Shown here in pieces: positions 44,301-50,495 of a DNA stretch of 64,000 bases (the stretch's first letter is position 1; each line of letters opens with the position of its first letter). The position numbers and the translations under genes are program-made. Source of the DNA: Pirellula staleyi DSM 6068. GTDB taxonomy: Bacteria > Planctomycetota > Planctomycetia > Pirellulales > Pirellulaceae. Below the pieces are notes generated by a model. That model searched no databases. It was not told the DNA's origin and saw only the letters and a program-made list of their open reading frames with translations. The DNA lies in contig CAMCMB010000034.1 in NCBI GenBank assembly GCA_945875845.1, positions 1 through 64,000 of the forward strand. The letters are read 5' to 3'.

Positions 44301-44567
44301 GAAGCTATCACCGAGGCTGCAAGTACGCGGTTTCGTCCAATCCTGATGACCTTTTTAGCGACCTTTCTAGATTTGCTTCCCATGGCTCTCGGACTTGGCC
44401 GGGGAAGTGAGTCGTTGACCCCACTTGCGCGAGCCGTTGTCGGTGGACTGCTTACCAGTACAGTTCTAACGCTCTTTGTGGTGCCGATTCTGTTTACGTT
44501 ACTCATACGCGACAAACATCATTCCCCTCACACCCATGCGCATGAAATACCAATCGATACACACTAG
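41358..44567 (+). CDS. RND-family efflux pump inner-membrane protein with His-rich cytoplasmic segments
   Basis: 1069 residues of AcrB/CusA architecture: a first helix at the N-terminus, porter domains, helices 2-6 at about 335-490, a second half-repeat and helices 8-12 at about 870-1050. TM4 reads AIGPLVDNVIVVLEN, keeping one of the two acidic proton-relay residues of HAE1 pumps. The TM10 equivalent reads VGIIVSQGVLLLDY, without the usual Lys. Unusual are a His-rich loop after TM6 (about 494-515, RGHGQHGHGHESEH) and a His-rich C-tail (HHSPHTHAHE), both on the cytoplasmic side, hinting at metal binding. Substrate unknown. Adaptor and outer-membrane genes follow. Confidence 0.9.
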   Translation: MGLIKLALGNVYGVIVFALFIAILGGVSLVSIPVDILPQFKTPAVQVLTYFNGMPARSIERTITDRVERWVNQAPGVASVESRSVSGVSVVKLYFQDDIDPSTALTQTSSLTGAAMPYLPTNTLPPVSLPFDPTGTIPLGVLTVSNPNMSEQAVKDLARVEVRNRLGGVRGCVAPVVVGGKDRRIMVYLDHQKLEARELSPVDVVKALDQGNLMVSPGIAYIGDNQIALDTNAMSRTVEEIGDIPIVFDSERQILLRDVSTTLDDAVIQKSRVRVNGRQQVFVPIYRQQGASSLVVADGVKRAIPEMEAELPEGSKLDFVIDQTEYVRIAIESLIHEGIIGAILVSIMILVFLGDWRMTVIATLALPLSILGAIIGLSVSGNTINVMTLGGLFLAIGPLVDNVIVVLENIHRHMGMGKSAFQASLDATSELTLPVVVATLALIIVLCPVALTPGVGGFLFKPLTLAVGFAMIVSFLLSWTFVPALCSKMLRGHGQHGHGHESEHRREHHQEPKPKGVFGLIYAKIDGFLNLLTRFYSTLLAWALGRRLTVLGLIGLLFLGSLGLLNFIGQAFFPAVDAGQISIQVRAPSNLRLDATERRIVAVEKAITESIPHEELEMVVSEIGLNNDWSAAYSQNAGQQDTVIRLQLTPERTKSAQEYAIVLRKIFAENADFSDLEFSFDTGGMVSAALNFGASSPIDIQITGGTPEQKLQLAQKVRKTVQQVKGTADVRVLQRNDAPYLNIEINRENSAAVGLSARDVVMQVVTAMNSSIALTRNFWIDPKSGNQYFIAVQYPDNPSFRINDLNNMFATGTNQKSPVRLSSLVTIRESTQSVEFNHVGLKRIVDVLVNTENRDIGSVASDIEKALRPIEIPKGLKIELKGEYARMTESFRSLGIGLALASVLVYLLMVPLMRSFVMPTIIMAAVPLGLIGVLTMLWVTNTTLNVQSEMGVIFLVGIIVSQGVLLLDYANQLRKHGKSAYEAITEAASTRFRPILMTFLATFLDLLPMALGLGRGSESLTPLARAVVGGLLTSTVLTLFVVPILFTLLIRDKHHSPHTHAHEIPIDTH

Positions 44568-44630
44568 ACGATTCTCCTCGCCAAAACAAAAGCAATCACT
44601 TCATTAGACCACTCGGTAAGCTCAGCAACT

Positions 44631-46190
44631 ATGACAACCCCAAAACCTAAAGCCAATAGAATTCGCGAACGCAAACGGCGGTGGCTAACGGTCACTTTAC
44701 TGACAACAATAGCCCTTGTCGGCGTTAGCGTCGCAGCAGCAGTCCTTTCAGGTCGCGGCCCTGTTTCGTTTTACCCAAAGGAGAAGAACGAGGCATCTGG
44801 GGGAAAAGTCGAACTTCCTATGGTTATTGCAAAAGTCGTACGACCCAAGAAGGAATCGACAGTTGCAATAACGATGGACCAAATAGCGTCCGTCGAGCCG
44901 TTTTATCGGGCCGACTTGAGAGCAAGAGCGTCAGGACTCGTAAGATCCGTCAACCATGATATAGGCGAAAAAGTTACGGAAGGCGAGGTGCTTATTTTGA
45001 TCGATGTACCTGAATCCGATCAGGACGTTTCCAGATGCGAGGCCATGATTTTGCAAAAGCAGCAGGAGCTGAAGGTATCGGAGGCCAAACTCCAAGATGC
45101 GAAAGCAGGCAAAGACGTCTCCGCAGCGACAATCAAACAGAAACAGGCCGACGTCCAAGCCGCGACGGCAACTCGAGACTTGCGAAAACGAAAATTTGAA
45201 CGCTTTCAATCACTTGCTGAGCGAGGTTCTGTGGTTGGGAGTATCGTCGAGGAGGAAGAGCGAGACTATTTAGCAAGCGAAGCGAATGTTTCAGCTGCCA
45301 ACGCAAACGTTGAGAGGGCTCGAGCGGATTATGCCGAATCGGAATCAAAAATCGATGCAGCCGCTGCCGATATACAACTGAAGTCCGCACAGATTGAGGT
45401 AGCTAGGAAAGATCTGGATCGGGCAAAAGCCATCCTAAATTATGGGAAAATCATTGCTCCTTTTGATGGCGTAGTTGTTCGAAGGTCGGTTGACCCCGGC
45501 TCCTTTGTTCAAAACGCGACGACTGGGACCAGCGAAGTACTCATTTCGATAGCAAAGGTTGATCTCGTAACCGTAAGTGCAAAATTCCCTGATTCCGTTG
45601 CGCCGTCCATCCAGAACGGTATGCCTGCCTTGGTGACTGTCGATGATCTTCCTGGTGTGACCATATCGGCAAAGGTCACGAGGTTTGCACCGACGCTTCA
45701 AAATGCAGACAGAACGATGAGGATCGAAGTGGATTTGTTCAACGGTGATGATGCGGATTACCTTCGCATGACCAAGGAATTCGGCTCGAGTCGATTTTCA
45801 AAAGGCTCCGCCGACAAGGTTCCAGTACGGGCATTCCCAGCCGACGCGTCAATCTCCCGAAGGTTGATTCCAGGAATGACCGGGAGCATCAAGTTGACTA
45901 TCGGTAACTTTGGTGATTCGTTCGTCCTACCAAGCGTATGTGTATATTCACGAAGTGGAGTCAGTTACATCCTCGTGGTTCAGGATGGGGTGACAAAGGA
46001 ATTGCCTGTTCGTGTGCAACTCAACGACGGAAAGACTGTACTCATTGCAATTCTAGCGAATCGACAGCAAAGCGATGGTATTCGGTCGGAGGTATCCTCC
46101 GAGTTAAAGGGCGACGAACAGGTGGTTGTCGCACGGCAACTAGAAATTGGTACAGATACGCCCGTGCAATCTGGGTTAACTGATTGGTAA
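44631..46190 (+). CDS. RND efflux periplasmic adaptor (HlyD/MFP family)
   Basis: 519 residues. An N-terminal membrane anchor (about 20-43) is followed by the lipoyl-like half (RADLRARASGLVRSVNHDIGEKVTEG), a long helical hairpin (about 125-262, rich in Ala/Glu/Lys heptads) and the second lipoyl half (IIAPFDGVVVRRSVDPGSFV). A beta-barrel and membrane-proximal domain complete it. The adaptor links the RND protein to the outer-membrane factor encoded 30 bases downstream. The hairpin is long for the family, in keeping with direct contact to a TolC-type channel. Confidence 0.92.
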   Translation: MTTPKPKANRIRERKRRWLTVTLLTTIALVGVSVAAAVLSGRGPVSFYPKEKNEASGGKVELPMVIAKVVRPKKESTVAITMDQIASVEPFYRADLRARASGLVRSVNHDIGEKVTEGEVLILIDVPESDQDVSRCEAMILQKQQELKVSEAKLQDAKAGKDVSAATIKQKQADVQAATATRDLRKRKFERFQSLAERGSVVGSIVEEEERDYLASEANVSAANANVERARADYAESESKIDAAAADIQLKSAQIEVARKDLDRAKAILNYGKIIAPFDGVVVRRSVDPGSFVQNATTGTSEVLISIAKVDLVTVSAKFPDSVAPSIQNGMPALVTVDDLPGVTISAKVTRFAPTLQNADRTMRIEVDLFNGDDADYLRMTKEFGSSRFSKGSADKVPVRAFPADASISRRLIPGMTGSIKLTIGNFGDSFVLPSVCVYSRSGVSYILVVQDGVTKELPVRVQLNDGKTVLIAILANRQQSDGIRSEVSSELKGDEQVVVARQLEIGTDTPVQSGLTDW

Positions 46191-46220
46191 TGAAATTAAA
46201 GAGGCAGGAGGCCTTCGCTA

Positions 46221-47831
46221 ATGAGAAACTCAATTAAATCCAACGCAGGATTCGCGTTTGCAATTACCTTTGCGCTGGCTGGCTGCCGATCGACTACCGC
46301 AGACCAGACACGTAGGTATATCGCGTTCAAGCCACCCGCATCACAATCTTCCGTTGGGTATTCGATAGCTTCAAAAAGCGATGCTGTTCAACTTGTGTCT
46401 CACGTCGTCGTCGACGGTCAAGATACAAATAACACGTTGAAAAAGTCCATTGCGCAGGGTGCTGTCGTGGAAGCTCTCGAAACGACTATTCCTCAACAAA
46501 ATTCCGCACCATTCGATGGCAGCGGCCGCGTCCGACCAGCGTATTCTGAGTTGGTTGAATTGCCGATCGACCTACCGACTGTTATACGTCTTGTCGATGC
46601 CAACAGCCCAGCAGTTAGCCTTGCTCAAGCCAGAGTGCGTGAAGCACAAGCGCGACTCGCACGCGCGGAGGTTCAGTGGCTTCCAAACTTAACCGCAGGT
46701 GTTGCTTACAATCGTTTTGATGGTCAAACACAGAACCAGAGAGGAGATGTATTCGGCGTATCAAGATCCAATTTGTTCGCGGGCGGCGGTCCGTCGCTCT
46801 CACTTGACCTGTCTGAAGCAATCTATCGTCCACTAGTCGAACGACAACAAGCGTCTGCCGAACAGTTGCGTGCACAGGCCGTATGCTTGGGATCCGAGCT
46901 GGAGGCAGTGCTAGCATATTTGGATCTTCTGCAAGTCTATAGTTCGATTGAAATCAATGCTGATACCACATCAAAAGCAGAATCGATGTTAACTGCCGCT
47001 GAGAACGCTAAGGATGCGAAACTGGATCGGACCGCAGGCGACGTCAACCGAGCGAAAACCGAAGTGCTTTTTAGAAGGATCGAGCGAATTGAGTTGATTG
47101 GCAAGACTGGGGCGGCAAGTGCACGTTTGGGAAAACTGCTTTTGTTGGAACCAAATGTAATGCTGGTTCCTGCGGATACCGCGGTTGTTCCAATAAACTT
47201 GATCGACCCTCGTTCCACGATGGACGAACTTGTATCGACTGCGATTCGCAACAGACCCGACTTAGCGGCTATGCGCAATCTGATTGGTGCCGCTTGGGCG
47301 AATGTTAGAAAACAGGAGGAAGGGCCCCGACTTCCAAAGTTGGGGGTAACTAACCAGACTGGAGCGTTTGGAGGAGGTTTGAATAGTGATCTCGGTAACT
47401 TTGATTCGCGAAACGCTTTGAGTGCTCAGCTATATTGGGAGTTAAAAAACCTTGGTTTTGGCAATCGATACGAGATCAATGAGCGAAGAGCAATTTTGAG
47501 TCAGGCACGGATGCAGTTGGTTGAATCTCAAGCAAGAGCCTGCGCCGAAATCGTCGAGGTTGCGCAGTCTGCCGCGGCAAAGTACGAAAGTCTTGCACTT
47601 GCCGAGCAAGCCATCCAACAAGCAACCGAACTATACCGAATCAACAAGGAGGGAACACTCAACGTTGTCGATACCAAGAACTTGTTCGACGCGTTGCGTC
47701 CATTGCAAGCTATTCAAACGCTGAATCAAGCACGCCAGAACTATCTGAGCTCAATGGTTGAATACAATCGAGCTCAGTACCGACTGTACACCTTAATTGG
47801 AAACAATTTAAATCTTGCCCTGGCAAACTAA
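46221..47831 (+). CDS. TolC/OprM-type outer-membrane efflux lipoprotein
   Basis: 536 residues. The signal peptide ends in a lipobox (LAGC near residue 22), typical of OprM-type channels. After a roughly 85-residue non-conserved lead comes the OEP core: DLPTVIRLVDANSPAVSLAQARVREAQARL and, in the second half, STAIRNRPDLAAMRNLIGAAWANVRKQEEG, giving two helical-hairpin repeats. It ends the five-gene regulator-kinase-pump-adaptor-channel unit, so the export apparatus is complete. Confidence 0.92.
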   Translation: MRNSIKSNAGFAFAITFALAGCRSTTADQTRRYIAFKPPASQSSVGYSIASKSDAVQLVSHVVVDGQDTNNTLKKSIAQGAVVEALETTIPQQNSAPFDGSGRVRPAYSELVELPIDLPTVIRLVDANSPAVSLAQARVREAQARLARAEVQWLPNLTAGVAYNRFDGQTQNQRGDVFGVSRSNLFAGGGPSLSLDLSEAIYRPLVERQQASAEQLRAQAVCLGSELEAVLAYLDLLQVYSSIEINADTTSKAESMLTAAENAKDAKLDRTAGDVNRAKTEVLFRRIERIELIGKTGAASARLGKLLLLEPNVMLVPADTAVVPINLIDPRSTMDELVSTAIRNRPDLAAMRNLIGAAWANVRKQEEGPRLPKLGVTNQTGAFGGGLNSDLGNFDSRNALSAQLYWELKNLGFGNRYEINERRAILSQARMQLVESQARACAEIVEVAQSAAAKYESLALAEQAIQQATELYRINKEGTLNVVDTKNLFDALRPLQAIQTLNQARQNYLSSMVEYNRAQYRLYTLIGNNLNLALAN

Positions 47832-48020
47832 GCCCTGGGACATTCAGTTCGTCATCGCAGACTTCTTCGGTAGGTGCCAGGCTCCATTATCTACTTTCTT
47901 CGGCTTTATCAACGTGTGCCTGTGCTATCGTAAGTCGCGAAGCGACGGCATGTGTTGCAATCGCTGCGCGGGAGATCTAACATCAATACCGTTCCACGAA
48001 ACGTACTAACGTAGCGGATC

Positions 48021-48056
48021 TTGCCAAAGCTCTCCGTGCCGCAGGAAGTTTGGCAA
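48021..48056. repeat. 8-bp inverted repeat TTGCCAAA
   Basis: TTGCCAAA at 48021-48028 pairs with TTTGGCAA at 48049-48056 across a 20-base loop, downstream of the efflux operon. It may be part of a terminator or a degraded repeat. Confidence 0.5.
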
Positions 48057-48096
48057 CTTCCACTACATTCGTTGATTGGTATTACTGTTCAATAAG

Positions 48097-48119
48097 AATT
48101 CTCTGTTAAACAGAGAATT
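48097..48119. terminator. Perfect 23-bp palindrome, possible bidirectional terminator or operator
   Basis: 11-bp arms (AATTCTCTGTT and its complement) around a single central base. It sits between the stop codons of two convergent operons, which suggests transcription termination in both directions. The near-absence of a loop and the lack of a T tract make a protein-binding palindrome equally possible. Confidence 0.4.
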
Positions 48120-48175
48120 TAAGAGTTGCAGACGGGGAGCCCTTCGGGCGATGCTGGCCGGTTGATGGATTGATG

Positions 48176-49168
48176 TCATGCGTTCATAACAGAGATGCGC
48201 AAATGCGAGTCATAATGAGCCGTTGCCACCATGTTGCTCTCCAGATGAATGTCCATGTCCCGCGCCAACGACGGCAACTTGAATCGATGGATTTCTTTTT
48301 CTTGCGAATCGTTGAAGAACAATAACAAGCCTCCGGTCGACCCACCCGAAATGCCGACTGCGGTGCCATCCTTTAACCACTGCACTCGCCATACCAGTCC
48401 GCCGGGTATTCCCTCGCATGCATGCGACTTACGCAGCGCCCCGTCCTCCCAGCCAAACCGCAGTATCAATGGTTCATGAACCGCACCGAACGGATTCGTG
48501 GCTTTGTGGGTTCCGCCTGCAATCAGCTCCTTTCGCTCCGCATGATAGGCCAACGATCGAACTCCGCCATACTCTGCCTGCTGGCCTTTGTTCTCCGTGT
48601 AAAGTGGTGTTCCCTCGATCGTTCGCTCAAGTTTTCGGTCTGCAACGTTCCAAACGTGAATCTTGCCGAGCAAATCGCCGGTGATCAGTTGATTTCCACT
48701 TGGATGAAACTCAACGCTGTAGATGTGTCGCTCATGTCCGCCCCATTCGGCGATTTTCTCGCCGCTGGCCATGCTCCACAGCTTGACCAACATATCGTTC
48801 CCAACCGATGCAAGCGTGGTTCCATCTGGCGAAATAGCCACGCCTCGAATCCAACCTGAATGCGCGTCGGACTTGCGCACCAAAGCCGGCGCCTCGGCTC
48901 GTACGGCCCACCACATCAAGCTGCCTTCACAACCACCCGAAACAAGCTGCTGACTATCGGGACTATAACACAATGCATGTACCCAGCTTTCATGCCCCTT
49001 GAGAACGGTTTTCTCTCCACCTGGAATACGCCACAATTGCAAGGAAAAATCCTCGGAACTGCTTACGGCTTGTTGACCATCTGGCGAGATCCGGCATGCG
49101 ATCAAGGGTCGGTCGTGTTTCCACTGATGAACCACATGCGTCTTGGTGATATCGATGGGTAGACTCAC
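48176..49168 (-). CDS. WD40-repeat protein
   Basis: 330 residues forming about seven WD40 blades, for example ACRISPDGQQAVSSSEDFSLQLWRI, WVHALCYSPDSQQLVSGGCEGSLMWW and GVAISPDGTTLASVGNDMLVKLW. No signal peptide or membrane segment is seen, so it appears cytoplasmic unless exported otherwise. Its start lies one base after the stop of the DUF1501 gene, so it is the last gene of a three-gene operon whose other two products carry export signals. In Planctomycetes, WD40 genes accompany DUF1501/DUF1549 pairs, sometimes fused to the cytochrome domain; the joint role is unknown. Confidence 0.9.
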   Translation of the reverse strand: MSLPIDITKTHVVHQWKHDRPLIACRISPDGQQAVSSSEDFSLQLWRIPGGEKTVLKGHESWVHALCYSPDSQQLVSGGCEGSLMWWAVRAEAPALVRKSDAHSGWIRGVAISPDGTTLASVGNDMLVKLWSMASGEKIAEWGGHERHIYSVEFHPSGNQLITGDLLGKIHVWNVADRKLERTIEGTPLYTENKGQQAEYGGVRSLAYHAERKELIAGGTHKATNPFGAVHEPLILRFGWEDGALRKSHACEGIPGGLVWRVQWLKDGTAVGISGGSTGGLLLFFNDSQEKEIHRFKLPSLARDMDIHLESNMVATAHYDSHLRISVMNA

Positions 49169-49169
49169 G

Positions 49170-50471
49170 CTAGGTTAGCACTTTCCAAACAGGGGCAGCG
49201 GCTGGATCTGCAATCGGCAATTGTCGTCCATCGACCGCAATCGATTGCGTCGAATCGATCCCTACGGCCTGGAGGTACGTATGAAAAAGGTCTCCATGAT
49301 CGACTTTCCCATCGACCACTTCGGTCCCCTCGTCGTTCGTCTTGCCATAGACTGCCCCTCGAGCGACCTTGCCACCTGCCATCACGATCGACCAAGCCTT
49401 TGACCAGTGATCGCGACCGTAATACAAATTGATATTGGGAGTACGGCCGAACTCGCTCAGGACAACCACGAGAGTTTTCTCTAGCATTCCGCGATCGGAC
49501 AAGTCCGCAACGAACGTAGCAAACGCTTTATCAAACTCGCCGAGTTGCTCGATGTGAAAGTTAAAGTTGTCGTTGTGGGTGTCGTAGTTGGAATGCGTTA
49601 CTTGCACAAACGAGACGCCGTTCTCCAACAATCGTCGAGCCATTAGGCACTGTCGACCGAGGTCGTGTTTGCCGTATCGGTCTTGGTCGGCTTGTGGCTC
49701 TTTGGAAACGTCGAATACATCGCGGCGCTCCATCAATCGCAGGGCTTGCTCGTAACTGTGGGTGTAGGCGTCGGTGATGGCCGTTCGTCGTCGCGTCAAG
49801 AATTCTGCGTTTAGCCGACGCCGAAAGTCGTGCCTTCGCAATTCAGCCTCATCGTTGATTCCATCCGGTTTGGTCGTATTGGGAGGGGGTTTGGATCCCC
49901 CCAACGAGATGCTTGAGTATTTTGGGCCCAGGTACGCTGCTTCGTTTCCTTTGCCTCCGCCGCCACCCGGTGTGACCACAATATGCCCGGGCAGCCCGCG
50001 GCTTTCGTCGTTAAGCATGCGAGCCGCGACCGCACCGATTTGCGGATACTCTGCCGCCGCAGTTTGGCGACGCCCCGTCAGCATCATATAAGCACCCTTG
50101 CCGTGATCGTCCTCTGAGGTATTGACACCTCGCAGCACACAAAGGTGATGCATCTGCTTGGCCGTGTAGGGGAGCAGATCGCTCACATGCGTGCCAGGAA
50201 CGGAGGTTGGAATCGAACGACAGGGGCCACCCGTTTTTGTGCCTGGTTTGGGATCCCAGCTTTCCAGTTGGCTCAGTCCGCCATGCATGTTGAAGACAAC
50301 GAGGCGCATATCTTGGGCCTTGAGTTGCTCCGCGGCAAAGCCGGTCGTGAGACTGCCTAACCCACCCGCGATCGCAGTGCCCGCAACGCCGCTCAGACCA
50401 GAGCGTTGCAGAAATTGACGACGATTCAATCCATGTTCTCTCGAACCGCATGCATAATGTGCTAGGCCCAT
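49170..50471 (-). CDS. DUF1501 family exported protein (second copy)
   Basis: 433 residues with a twin-arginine-like signal (LNRRQFLQRSGLSGVAGTAIAGG). Family landmarks are VVFNMHGGLSQLESWDPKPG, LPGHIVVTPGGGG, VTHSNYDTHNDNF, VVLSEFGRTPNIN and GRDHWSKAWSIVMAGG. It differs clearly from the copy at 3732 and belongs to another subgroup. It lies 24 bases after the DUF1549/DUF1553 gene and one base before the WD40 gene, forming an operon. Confidence 0.93.
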   Translation of the reverse strand: MGLAHYACGSREHGLNRRQFLQRSGLSGVAGTAIAGGLGSLTTGFAAEQLKAQDMRLVVFNMHGGLSQLESWDPKPGTKTGGPCRSIPTSVPGTHVSDLLPYTAKQMHHLCVLRGVNTSEDDHGKGAYMMLTGRRQTAAAEYPQIGAVAARMLNDESRGLPGHIVVTPGGGGGKGNEAAYLGPKYSSISLGGSKPPPNTTKPDGINDEAELRRHDFRRRLNAEFLTRRRTAITDAYTHSYEQALRLMERRDVFDVSKEPQADQDRYGKHDLGRQCLMARRLLENGVSFVQVTHSNYDTHNDNFNFHIEQLGEFDKAFATFVADLSDRGMLEKTLVVVLSEFGRTPNINLYYGRDHWSKAWSIVMAGGKVARGAVYGKTNDEGTEVVDGKVDHGDLFHTYLQAVGIDSTQSIAVDGRQLPIADPAAAPVWKVLT

Positions 50472-50495
50472 TCGACAGTCTCCACTGAAAGCAAA

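Larger units (their letters stand above)
47832..48175. other. Intergenic region between convergent efflux and WD40 operons
   Basis: 344 bases with two inverted repeats (48021-48056, 48097-48119) and a small GC hairpin around GCCCTTCGGGC (about 48139-48149). No gene is seen. Because both flanking operons end here, one or both palindromes may terminate transcription, though neither has a strong T run. Confidence 0.6.
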
